Shown here: positions 26,662 through 33,584 of the stretch, one piece after another | Numbering within the stretch: position 1 is the first letter of the stretch | How the letters are laid out: each line of letters starts with the position of its first letter | From: an uncultured Bacteroidota bacterium | GTDB taxonomy: Bacteria > Bacteroidota > Bacteroidia > Chitinophagales > Chitinophagaceae | Direction of reading: 5' to 3' | DNA: 36,138 nucleotides | NCBI GenBank assembly: GCA_903905065.1 | Contig: CAIVEW010000014.1 | Coordinates: 1 to 36,138, forward strand | Translations under genes and position numbers: made by a program | The notes under the pieces: model-generated | What the model was told of the DNA's origin: nothing | Database searches by the model: none | Seen by the model: only the letters and a program-made list of their open reading frames with translations

Positions 26662-27849
26662 TCAGTAAAATTTGGTGAGATATGGATAACGCTCTTCGTA
26701 GAGCTTCTTCACTTTGCTAAGAATTGTATTCCGCAATACATCCAGGTTGCGACGTTGCGTGGCAGATACAAATATCGCGGAGTTATTGGTGAGTAACTGC
26801 CAGCGATTCTCTAATTGCGTTATCAGGTCCTTCTTCACTTCTTCATCCAGCCATGGGTCAAATACCTGCTGCTCGTACAAGTCCATCTTATTGAAGATCG
26901 TGAGTACCGGCTTATCGAAGGCGCCTATCTCCTGGAGTGTTTTGTTCACCACGCCCATCTGCTCCTCGTATCCGTGGTGTGAAATATCCACTACATGCAA
27001 CAGGCAATCTGCTTCGCGCACTTCGTCAAGGGTGCTCTTGAAACTCTCAACCAGGTGGTGGGGCAGCTTCCTGATAAAACCCACGGTATCACTGAGCAAG
27101 AAGGGAGAGTGTTCAAAAACAACCTTCCGTGTTGTAGTATCCAGCGTCGCAAACAGCTTGTTCTCTGCAAATACATCTGCCTTGCTCAGCGCATTCATCA
27201 GTGTACTCTTACCCACATTGGTATAGCCCACCAGCGCCACCCTGATATATTCGCCGCGCTCCTTGCGCTGCGTCATTGCCTGTTTGTCTATCTCACCCAG
27301 TCTTTTCCGGAGCAAGGCTATTTTATCCTTTACTATACGGCGGTCGGTCTCTATTTCTGTTTCGCCTGGCCCCCTGCTGCCTATACCGCCTCCCTGGCGC
27401 TCCAGGTGTTTCCACATACCCTTAAGGCGGGGCAGCAGGTATTGGTATTGGGCAAGTTCCACCTGCACCTTTGCGGAAGCCGTTTTCGCGCGGCTGGCAA
27501 AAATATCCAGTATCAGGTCGCTACGGTCTATCACCTTTACGCCTACTTCATCTGATATGTTGCCGATCTGCGAGCCCGTAAGCTCGTCGTCGAATATAAC
27601 CAGCGAAACACCCTTAGTTTTCACATATTCCTTTATTTCTTCCAGTTTGCCCTTGCCTACAAATGTTTTGCTGTCCGGCTTGGGCAGTTTCTGCATAAAG
27701 GTTTTCACAGTAACCGCGCCTGCGGTTTCTGCAAGAAATTCCAGCTCTACCAGGTATTCTTTCACCTGTATCTCCGTTTGCTCTTTGTATATGAGCCCCA
27801 CCAGCACCGCTTTCTCCTGGTCTTGTATTTTGTTTTGCTTTTCGAGCAC
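26662..27849 (-). CDS. hflX: ribosome-associated GTPase HflX
   Basis: HflX binds the large ribosomal subunit and splits stalled ribosomes under stress. The 395-residue product has the HflX N-terminal domain (about 10-190; FVGKGKLEEIKEYV, FDDELTGSQIGNI, DRSDLILDIFASRA) and the diagnostic GGGIGSRGPGETEIETDRR. The G domain follows: GYTNVGKSTLMNAL (G1), LSDTVGFIRKLPHHLV (G3) and IFNKMDLY (G4). It stands alone on the minus strand, with AT-rich spacers on both sides. Confidence 0.96.
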   Translation of the reverse strand: MLEKQNKIQDQEKAVLVGLIYKEQTEIQVKEYLVELEFLAETAGAVTVKTFMQKLPKPDSKTFVGKGKLEEIKEYVKTKGVSLVIFDDELTGSQIGNISDEVGVKVIDRSDLILDIFASRAKTASAKVQVELAQYQYLLPRLKGMWKHLERQGGGIGSRGPGETEIETDRRIVKDKIALLRKRLGEIDKQAMTQRKERGEYIRVALVGYTNVGKSTLMNALSKADVFAENKLFATLDTTTRKVVFEHSPFLLSDTVGFIRKLPHHLVESFKSTLDEVREADCLLHVVDISHHGYEEQMGVVNKTLQEIGAFDKPVLTIFNKMDLYEQQVFDPWLDEEVKKDLITQLENRWQLLTNNSAIFVSATQRRNLDVLRNTILSKVKKLYEERYPYLTKFY

Positions 27850-27852
27850 TTG

Positions 27853-27945
27853 AAAAATTAAAAAGTAAAATTAAAAACTGAAAACTCCTGCGCAGTAAAT
27901 ACACAGCATATTCTGCGCACTTACGACTTACTACTTACGACTGCT
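27853..27945. repeat. short AT-rich and AGTCGTAAGT-type repeats between hflX and the ureohydrolase gene
   Basis: AAAATTAAAAAG-like units fill about 27855-27885. Read on the minus strand, AGTCGTAAG, TAGTAAG and TCGTAAG units fill 27920-27942. Related AGTCATAAGT copies lie after pfkA (18233-18243, 18280-18289). Confidence 0.45.
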
Positions 27946-29079
27946 TCACAACAGCCTTTCCTGCGACCGCAACCACCTTTCCGGTATCTCATCCTTGCTC
28001 GCTACAAGGTAGTCATTATAAGAGCAGGGGACGTAGGAGTGGTCGGGTAGCCTCATCCACCAGCGGTTCGTACGCTTGCTCTTAAGGAACACAGTATCAT
28101 TATCGGTAAAGGCCACATTGAACATGATAAACTCTTCGCGGTCCGATAGCTTTGCCTCGGTCTTCCGCACCAGGTAACCATCTACAAAATACCAGATCAT
28201 CTGCGAAATCAATATGGCGCCCATGTTGTGGACATCATCAGCATCGTTGTAGCCATATATGCCGAACGAAGTAAGCACATCGCTCATACCTGCATAGCGG
28301 GTGAGCTGGCAGGTGTCCTCACCGGTAAGCCCGTTTGGCGAGCCATTTATATTTGACGGGCAGTCGGAATACCGCACTGCCGACATGTCGAAGCTAAACA
28401 TATTGCTGGTGCGCAGCACCGGTTCCATGTCTTCTATATGCTCGCGCACCTTTCCCAGCCTGAAAAAATCAAACCGAAGCTTGTCCAGCGTTTCCAGCAT
28501 CTGTGGGTGTGCGTAATAGCTTTGAAAAGCAATGTGGTTATAATGCGACATGAAATTCGGTGTGCCTGTGAGCATATCCATGAGGTAGCTGCGGTCTGTG
28601 ACCGATTCTGTTTCGTCAAGGTCTATAAGCATGTCTGCGACGGAGGCTACGGCCATCTGCTCTGCTTTTTTAAACACTTCATATTGCTGCAAAGTAAGGT
28701 CGTGGCTGCCGCCGAGCACGAGGGCTATCTTACCGGCGTCATGTATCTCCCGCAGCACAATTAGTAGCGCTGCACGGGTATCTCCCAGCGTAGCGCCTTG
28801 CCTGATGTTGCCTGCATCTGCTATGCTAATGCCCGTGTGCCAATAATACATTTTGTACAATTGTTCGCGTATTGCATCTGGTCCGTTATTGTATTCGGCA
28901 GTTGAGTCAGCTCCGCGCCATTCACCGCAGCCCACTATGATGATGTCCGCATCATCCCAGTCGAATGACCTTTGTGTACTGCATTTGATATTCGCTCCCC
29001 ACTGCTGTAACTGATAGGTATCGGGCTGTTTTGTTTCAATAAAATGGTCCTTTTCAAAAAAAGCGCTTAGGTCCTGCAT
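27946..29079 (-). CDS. ureohydrolase-fold (arginase/formimidoylglutamase-like) protein with altered metal site
   Basis: The 377-residue product follows the arginase fold: GCGEWRGADSTAEYNNGPDAIR near 50-71, VLGGSHDLTLQQY at 121-133, and a central FSFDMSAVRYSD segment. In active family members the two-manganese site uses GGxH, DxHxD and DxD. Here His126 and two aspartates (153, 231) persist. The expected DxHxD reads DLDET and the expected DxD reads DMS, so three of six ligands appear changed. It is therefore annotated as formimidoylglutamase-like by fold only; arginase or agmatinase activity is doubtful. An extra C-terminal section of about 70 residues carries KRTNRWWMRLPD. It precedes hflX by 96 bases of repeat-rich spacer. 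Confidence 0.78.
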   Translation of the reverse strand: MQDLSAFFEKDHFIETKQPDTYQLQQWGANIKCSTQRSFDWDDADIIIVGCGEWRGADSTAEYNNGPDAIREQLYKMYYWHTGISIADAGNIRQGATLGDTRAALLIVLREIHDAGKIALVLGGSHDLTLQQYEVFKKAEQMAVASVADMLIDLDETESVTDRSYLMDMLTGTPNFMSHYNHIAFQSYYAHPQMLETLDKLRFDFFRLGKVREHIEDMEPVLRTSNMFSFDMSAVRYSDCPSNINGSPNGLTGEDTCQLTRYAGMSDVLTSFGIYGYNDADDVHNMGAILISQMIWYFVDGYLVRKTEAKLSDREEFIMFNVAFTDNDTVFLKSKRTNRWWMRLPDHSYVPCSYNDYLVASKDEIPERWLRSQERLL

Positions 29080-29291
29080 ATACTAAAGTCAAAAGTTAAA
29101 ATTCAAAAATCAAAAATGCTGTAGTGTATTTCTTCTAAAATCTTTCACACTGGCACTAAAAGTACGCAAATGTAAATTCAAAAAGACAGTGCACGAAAGG
29201 CCGCTTCAAAAGGTGTACGCGCTGAAATACATTATTGTTAAAAATAGTTAACCGCTATATTATTATATCCTTAAATGACCGTGGTTTTTTA

Positions 29292-29299
29292 TACTTTTG
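29292..29299 (+). promoter_or_regulatory. -7 box of the ftsX operon
   Basis: TACTTTTG matches TAnnTTTG perfectly, 55 bases before the ftsX ATG. The upstream -33 element is not clear. Confidence 0.45.
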
Positions 29300-29354
29300 A
29301 GCGAGACATTCAATACAGGATGAAGGCCCCGGATTTGCAAAGGGAATAATAGAT

Positions 29355-30212
29355 ATGGCTACAGGGAAAAAAGGGAAAGCAACTTATTTTAACGCCATTA
29401 TGGGTGTGGCCCTGGTGCTGTTCCTGATAGGAGTGCTTGGCTGGCTGCTGATCAATGGCCGGGCATTGTCCCGTGCGTTCAAAGAGGAACTGGAAGTGAA
29501 TGTTGATTTTCACGACAATGTAACTGACGAGAGTGTGAATAAGATGAAAGGGATACTGATGAAGCAACCTTTTGTGAGGGAGGCCCGTATCATAACCAAA
29601 GATGAGGCTATGAAGATGGAAAACCAGGTGGAGGGGGGCAATATGATGGATTTCCTCGGTTACAATCCACTGTTCACTTCTATAACCATGAAGCTGAATG
29701 AGGAATATGTAAATAAGGACAGCCTCAGCAAGATCAAAAAATTCGTACTCCAAAGCAATGTAGTGCGGGATATGACATGGCCCAATCTGGTTGTTGACCA
29801 GATGGATAGCAACCTGAGGAAAATAGGTATTATACTGGGGGGCATCACGTTTATATTGCTTATTGTGGTCATCTTCCTTATTGATAATACGGTGCGCCTG
29901 GCTATGTTTAGCAGCAGGTTTATTATCAAGACCATGCAGATGGTAGGCGCAACGCGGTCGTTCATTACCCGGCCGTTTGATATGCGTGCGTTTATTAACG
30001 GCCTCATTAGCGGCGTTGTGGCGGTGCTCGGTTTGTGGATCGTGATGTCATTTGCGAATGCGCAGCTGCCGGTGCTCAAGACCCTTACCGATCCCGTGCT
30101 GCTTGCAGTGCTTATAGTGAGTATGCTGGTGCTGGGCATTATCATCTCTATGATCAGCACACACAGGTCGGTCGTGAAGTATCTGAAAATGCACATTGAC
30201 GACCTCTATTGA
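29355..30212 (+). CDS. ftsX: cell division protein FtsX
   Basis: FtsX is the membrane half of the FtsEX complex, which couples ATP hydrolysis by FtsE to activation of septal peptidoglycan hydrolases. The 285-residue product has the right topology: a short cytoplasmic start, TM1 at about 13-33, an extracytoplasmic domain of about 120 residues (SVNKMKGILMKQPFVREARII), then three C-terminal helices near 157-177, 212-232 and 245-268. The family segment FIIKTMQMVGATRSFITRPF lies between TM2 and TM3. FtsE is not in the window. A nine-codon frame (ATG 29320) lies in the leader and is probably not significant. It is followed by a DUF3098 gene after 38 bases, a pairing common in Bacteroidota. Confidence 0.93.
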   Translation: MATGKKGKATYFNAIMGVALVLFLIGVLGWLLINGRALSRAFKEELEVNVDFHDNVTDESVNKMKGILMKQPFVREARIITKDEAMKMENQVEGGNMMDFLGYNPLFTSITMKLNEEYVNKDSLSKIKKFVLQSNVVRDMTWPNLVVDQMDSNLRKIGIILGGITFILLIVVIFLIDNTVRLAMFSSRFIIKTMQMVGATRSFITRPFDMRAFINGLISGVVAVLGLWIVMSFANAQLPVLKTLTDPVLLAVLIVSMLVLGIIISMISTHRSVVKYLKMHIDDLY

Positions 30213-30250
30213 TTTTTTTGATTTAATTTTTTTAACTTAATATTGCGATT

Positions 30251-30601
30251 ATGTCGACAGGAAAAACAGGAACAACACCAACGCCAGCAGCAGCGACACC
30301 CGTAGCCAGGGCAACCCCCGCAGCGAAGCCGATTAAAACTGCGCTGCCGAAAAAAGAAGTGTCCTTTTTGTTTGATAAGGAGAACTATATGTGGATGATA
30401 GGTGGTGTGGCGCTTATACTGATAGGCTTTATGCTGATGTCTGGTGGCAAAAGCGCCAATCCGCATGAGTTTCATTATGACGAGATATATAGCTTCCGCC
30501 GTATCACATTAGCACCTATAGTTGTTTTGCTGGGGTTCTTTGTAGAGGTTTACGCCATTATGAAGAAGCCTAAAGAAACCGCTCAGGAATCACAATCGTA
30601 A
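30251..30601 (+). CDS. DUF3098 small membrane protein
   Basis: The 116-residue protein has an Ala/Pro/Thr-rich N-terminus (about 1-38) and two membrane helices (about 44-62 and 82-103) joined by SGGKSANPHEFHYDEIYSFR. The segment SFLFDKENYMWMIGGVALILIGF is typical of DUF3098, found beside ftsX in Bacteroidota. Its function is unknown; the neighbour suggests a role in division or wall synthesis. In many relatives uppP and truB follow, but here a strong terminator closes the operon. Confidence 0.85.
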   Translation: MSTGKTGTTPTPAAATPVARATPAAKPIKTALPKKEVSFLFDKENYMWMIGGVALILIGFMLMSGGKSANPHEFHYDEIYSFRRITLAPIVVLLGFFVEVYAIMKKPKETAQESQS

Positions 30602-30621
30602 AATTGGTTAGTGTTCTTTGT

Positions 30622-30650
30622 AAAGGATGGGCGTACGCCCATCCTTTTTT
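30622..30650 (+). terminator. rho-independent terminator after the ftsX-DUF3098 operon
   Basis: A perfect palindrome (30622-30647, arms AAAGGATGGGCG and its complement) is followed by further T residues to 30650. It is GC-rich in the stem and strong on the plus strand. Confidence 0.9.
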
Positions 30651-30668
30651 ATTGGCTGCAGGCGGGCA

Positions 30669-30697
30669 TAAAAAAAAGCGGCACATTTTGTGCCGCT
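30669..30697 (-). terminator. rho-independent terminator after the histone H1-like gene
   Basis: AGCGGCACA (30677-30685) pairs with TGTGCCGCT (30689-30697) around a 3-base loop. On the minus strand it runs into eight T residues (30676-30669). It faces the ftsX-operon terminator, closing two convergent units. Confidence 0.9.
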
Positions 30698-30728
30698 GGA
30701 TATGTAATAACCGGATGCCTCCGGGTTG

Positions 30729-31247
30729 TTATTCTTCTGTCGCTACAATTATCACTGCATCGCCATCCATCATATTGTCTGGCATAGGTATTGCTTCTAT
30801 TGTTTCTATCACTTCCATTACCATAGGCATTTCCGGCATTGGCTTCGCAGGTACAGCCTTCTTTGCTACGGCTTTCTTTGGCGCTGCTTTCTTTGCAGGG
30901 GCGGCTTTTTTAGGTGCTGCTTTTTTTGCCGGTGCTGCTTTTTTGGGTGCTGCCTTTTTTGGTGCAGCTTTCTTTGCTGCGGCTTTTTTAGGTGCAGCCT
31001 TTTTTACTGCCTTCTTGGGTGCCGCTTTTTTAGGAGCTGCCTTTTTTGGTGCGGCTTTCTTTGCGGCCTTCTTCGCTGCTGTTTTTTTAGGTGCAGCTTT
31101 TTTCGGTGCTGCTTTCTTTACAACTTTTTTAGGTGCCGCTTTCTTGGGAGCTGCTTTTTTTACAGCGGCTTTTTTAGGCGCTGCCTTTTTTGCTGCCGCT
31201 TTTTTAGGTGCTGCTTTTTTCGCTGCTTTTTTCTTTGAAGTTGCCAT
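30729..31247 (-). CDS. histone H1-like Lys/Ala/Pro-repeat protein
   Basis: The 172-residue product has about 130 residues of KKAAPKKAA-type repeats followed by an acidic, Met/Pro-rich tail of about 39 residues (MPEMPMVMEVIETIEAIP, ending VATEE). The repeat part resembles the C-terminal tail of eukaryotic histone H1 and the bacterial AlgP/Hc1-like proteins, which bind DNA without sequence specificity through charge. The likely role is nucleoid compaction or modulation. The acidic tail is unlike the plain repeat proteins and could temper DNA binding by folding back; that is inference. It has its own terminator and is monocistronic. Confidence 0.85.
   Translation of the reverse strand: MATSKKKAAKKAAPKKAAAKKAAPKKAAVKKAAPKKAAPKKVVKKAAPKKAAPKKTAAKKAAKKAAPKKAAPKKAAPKKAVKKAAPKKAAAKKAAPKKAAPKKAAPAKKAAPKKAAPAKKAAPKKAVAKKAVPAKPMPEMPMVMEVIETIEAIPMPDNMMDGDAVIIVATEE
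30850..31235 (-). repeat. tandem repeats coding KKAAP units
   Basis: About 25 imperfect units of roughly 15 bases (GCTGCnTTTTTnGGn on the plus strand), coding Lys-Lys-Ala-Ala-Pro, fill most of the histone H1-like gene. The pattern is prone to slippage, so copy number may differ between strains. Confidence 0.75.
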
Positions 31248-31464
31248 GATTTAAATGTTTGTTAGTGAAGATAATTGCCTGTGTTTTTGTTAGTGTTATG
31301 AATCAGTGTTGAAGTTATGAAAACAAAATAAAATAATACTACTTTATGACTATTTTTTTTTCCGGACAATGTGTGCTGGCACGTTTTTAATAATGTTAGC
31401 ATGAAAAAATGGTCTTGCGACCAACCCTTGTGAGATCAATAAAAGTTCATTAAAATGATCTGCA

Positions 31465-31599
31465 ATGAAAACGAAGCGCTTAATATTCGCCTTACTGATG
31501 CTCATTGGTTTTAGCCTTTCTTCCTGTTATGTTGAGGAGGGGCATCCGCATCATCACTGGCATCACCACCATAACGATGCAGAAGTGATCATCAGGTAA
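31465..31599 (+). CDS. 44-residue His-rich lipoprotein
   Basis: ATG 31465 opens a 44-codon frame ending TAA 31597-31599. The N-terminus MKTKRLIFALLMLIGFSLSSC is a textbook lipoprotein signal with lipobox LSSC and the modified Cys21. The mature part is only 24 residues and holds eight histidines (GHPHHHWHHHHND). It would sit as a lipid-anchored His cluster in the periplasm or on the surface. Metal binding is plausible but not shown. A related tiny lipoprotein lies at 34887. A possible terminator hairpin follows at 31626. Confidence 0.7.
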   Translation: MKTKRLIFALLMLIGFSLSSCYVEEGHPHHHWHHHHNDAEVIIR

Positions 31600-31625
31600 C
31601 TAAAAAAGAAGTATAAACAGGCAAG

Positions 31626-31660
31626 ATGGCTGTGCGGTTGGCATGGCCATTTGTTTTTTA
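31626..31660 (+). terminator. possible terminator after the His-rich lipoprotein
   Basis: ATGGC (31626-31630) pairs with GCCAT (31646-31650), with an inner TGC/GCA pairing, and is followed by TTGTTTTTTA. The stem is short, so termination is probable rather than certain. Confidence 0.45.
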
Positions 31661-31694
31661 ACGTTCTGCACTAAATTATTTATGCATTGTTTGC

Positions 31695-31702
31695 TATGTT
31701 TG
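31695..31702 (+). promoter_or_regulatory. -7 box for the 136-residue lipoprotein gene
   Basis: TATGTTTG matches TAnnTTTG and ends 16 bases before the GTG start. The -33 region is not clear. Confidence 0.4.
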
Positions 31703-31718
31703 AAGTAAATATTCTACC

Positions 31719-32129
31719 GTGAGAAGTATTATCATTCTTTTAGTTGTTTCTGCAATGTTTATGGGCTGTCATTCTGGTGAGCAACAGCCTTCTGCTAAAT
31801 ACGAAGAAAAGAAAGCCACGCTTGAAGAAATGGAGCGGGACAGTCCGTTAAAATTTCTACGGGTAAATGCATCACATCATGGCAACCTGCTCAACCAGAC
31901 GGTCGTGGAGGGAGAGATAACCAATAAAGCTACTTTGGTCAGCTATAAAAATATCCAGGTGCAGGTCTCTTTCCTGGACAAGGACAATGCGGTGATAGAA
32001 AAGCAGAAAGAAACACTTGATGATGTTGTAAAGCCAGGCAGCTCCATGGATTTCAAAATCAAGACTACCCATGTGAAGGGCGCCAGCTCGGTAACGATAG
32101 ATATTATCTCTGCTGCTGCGGATAAGTAG
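31719..32129 (+). CDS. small lipoprotein with a possible FxLYD-like domain
   Basis: The 136-residue product starts at GTG 31719; the nearest upstream ATG (31696) runs into a stop in another frame. A lipoprotein signal ends at MFMGC (Cys17). After a charged spacer (about 20-45) the segment VVEGEITNKATLVSYKNIQVQVSFLDKDNAVIEKQKETLDD resembles FxLYD-type beta domains, which occur in envelope lipoproteins; SSMDFKIKTTH and the final strand complete the domain. The function is unknown. It is followed by a weak terminator and then the ECF sigma operon. Confidence 0.78.
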   Translation: MRSIIILLVVSAMFMGCHSGEQQPSAKYEEKKATLEEMERDSPLKFLRVNASHHGNLLNQTVVEGEITNKATLVSYKNIQVQVSFLDKDNAVIEKQKETLDDVVKPGSSMDFKIKTTHVKGASSVTIDIISAAADK

Positions 32130-32148
32130 ATAGGCCTTTTTATTTGAA

Positions 32149-32182
32149 AAGCACCCATGGCAACCGCTGTGGGTTTATTTTT
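32149..32182 (+). terminator. possible terminator before the ECF sigma operon
   Basis: ACCCA pairs with TGGGT across a loop of about 13 bases (about 32153-32175), followed by TTATTTTTTAA. The stem is short, so this is a weak call. Confidence 0.4.
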
Positions 32183-32190
32183 TAATTTCC

Positions 32191-32219
32191 TGTAACTTTT
32201 TTTTTGTTCACCCGATATA
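32191..32219 (+). promoter_or_regulatory. putative ECF-type autoregulated promoter
   Basis: TGTAAC (32191-32196), 16 bases and CGATATA (32213-32219) fit the general ECF pattern of an AAC -35 core and a CG -10 core at 16-17 bases, not the TTTG/TAnnTTTG house-keeping pattern. The sigma factor ATG is 7 bases further on, so the start would be at or near the initiation codon. Autoregulation is inferred. Confidence 0.45.
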
Positions 32220-32226
32220 CTACTGA

Positions 32227-32703
32227 ATGGATGCTAAGGAGTACAATGCATGTGTACGTGAATGGGCCGATGCCCTTTTCCGGTTCGCCTGCAAATGTAC
32301 CGGGCAGGCAAGCGATGCACATGACGTAGTACAGAGTTCATTCGAAGTTCTTTGGCAGAAAAAAGGTGAGGTGGATGCGATGAAGGCAAAGGCATTCCTC
32401 TTCCAGGTGGCTTATCGGAAGTCGATAGACAACTACCGGAAAAGTGTGAAAATAAATTATGTAGCCCCGCCGGAAGAATCATACGCACCGCACAACCCGG
32501 ACCTGAAGAAGATACTGGAACGTGCCTTGGCGCAAATCGATGAGCAGGCTAGGGCATTGGTGCTGCTGAAAGATTACGAGGGCTACCGTTATGAAGAGAT
32601 AGCGGAAATAACAGGCCTTACCGACACGCAGGTGAAAGTTTACCTGCACCGGGCAAGAAAAATATTGAAAGAGTACCTGGTGAGGGTTGAAAACATTATA
32701 TAG
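32227..32703 (+). CDS. ECF-type RNA polymerase sigma factor
   Basis: The 158-residue product has the two ECF domains. Region 2 is near 10-65 (ADALFRFACKCTGQASDAHDVVQSSFEVLWQ, then AFLFQVAYRKSIDNYRK). Region 4 is near 100-150 (LVLLKDYEGYRYEEIAEITGLTDTQVKVYLHRARKILKEYL), with a helix-turn-helix. It directs polymerase to a small regulon in response to an envelope signal. It starts a three-gene run: a single-pass membrane protein begins 2 bases after its stop, then an OMP. The likely promoter upstream looks ECF-type, consistent with self-activation. Confidence 0.93.
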   Translation: MDAKEYNACVREWADALFRFACKCTGQASDAHDVVQSSFEVLWQKKGEVDAMKAKAFLFQVAYRKSIDNYRKSVKINYVAPPEESYAPHNPDLKKILERALAQIDEQARALVLLKDYEGYRYEEIAEITGLTDTQVKVYLHRARKILKEYLVRVENII

Positions 32704-32705
32704 TT

Positions 32706-33572
32706 ATGATCGGCTGGGACAATTATGAGGAGTATATGATGATGCACGCCGATGGCGAGCTGGAGCCTGCTGAAGAGCGGGAGCTGATGGAGTTTGTTTC
32801 CGCCCACCCGGAGCTGAAGGCCGAACTGAAAGCTTACAGCCTTACCCGCTTATCTCCTGATGAAACTGTTGTTTATACCGGTAAAGATTCATTGCTCAGA
32901 ACAGAACCGGCGAAACGTGTCATTGCTTTCCCGCAATGGTGGAGATATGCAATAGCTGCTGGTGTTGCCTTGTTATTATCCTTGTCTTTCTATAAATACA
33001 GAGAAGTAAATAAAATCGTTGACAGTATTGCGGTGACAAACATCCCCGCGACGATTACGCCAAAGACTGTGCAACCGATTATGGACACAAATACCGCTGT
33101 CGTACCGAAGGAAATACAAGCACCCAAATCAGGTGTTGCGATAGTAACTCCTCAGCGAAAGATTGCACCGGTTACAGATTGCAAGCAGCACAAGGTGGCG
33201 CCTATAGCAAGGGAGGAGAAACAGGAACACCGTGTTGCTGCAGTAAAGGATACAACAACAAGGGCTGTGCAACCAATTGCGCCGGTTGAACAACCGCAGG
33301 TAGCAGTAGAGAAAGAACAACCTATTATTCGTGTTGATACCACAGCCGCTGTTGCCGCGTTGCCAGTTCCCGAAGCGCAGGATGATGGAATGCCGAAGAA
33401 GAGATCGCTTATCGACAGGCTGCCAATAGATGAGTCCAACAAGAATCAGCTCAGGAAATTATTTCGTGTCGTGAAGGGTACCTACAACGGAGTGAGCAAA
33501 GTAAAGCAAGAGCTTGATACCGGTGAAATCACGGTGAGCGTAGAAGATAACAAACTTAGAGTCTCGTTTTAA
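32706..33572 (+). CDS. probable membrane anti-sigma factor
   Basis: The 288-residue product starts with YEEYMMMHADGELEPAEERELMEFV, the helical pattern of anti-sigma N-terminal domains. A single membrane helix (about 79-97, YAIAAGVALLLSLSFYKY) is followed by a long Pro/Val/Thr-rich, probably periplasmic part (about 100-225) and a short folded C-terminus. There is no HxxxCxxC zinc motif, so it is not a classic ZAS protein. It begins 2 bases after the sigma stop, which supports its function. It would hold the sigma factor at the membrane until an envelope signal, perhaps sensed with the OMP that follows 12 bases downstream. Confidence 0.75.
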   Translation: MIGWDNYEEYMMMHADGELEPAEERELMEFVSAHPELKAELKAYSLTRLSPDETVVYTGKDSLLRTEPAKRVIAFPQWWRYAIAAGVALLLSLSFYKYREVNKIVDSIAVTNIPATITPKTVQPIMDTNTAVVPKEIQAPKSGVAIVTPQRKIAPVTDCKQHKVAPIAREEKQEHRVAAVKDTTTRAVQPIAPVEQPQVAVEKEQPIIRVDTTAAVAALPVPEAQDDGMPKKRSLIDRLPIDESNKNQLRKLFRVVKGTYNGVSKVKQELDTGEITVSVEDNKLRVSF

Positions 33573-33584
33573 AAAATGACATTT

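Noticed and set aside
29320..29349. Nine-codon frame in the ftsX leader as a regulatory uORF
   Set aside because: It has no Shine-Dalgarno or regulatory-looking codons, and short frames like this are expected by chance.
30604..31254. 216-residue Ala/Phe/Gly-rich frame on the plus strand opposite the histone H1-like gene
   Set aside because: It is the antisense reading of the KKAAP repeats; the protein is low-complexity, and the minus-strand product makes biological sense with its own terminator.
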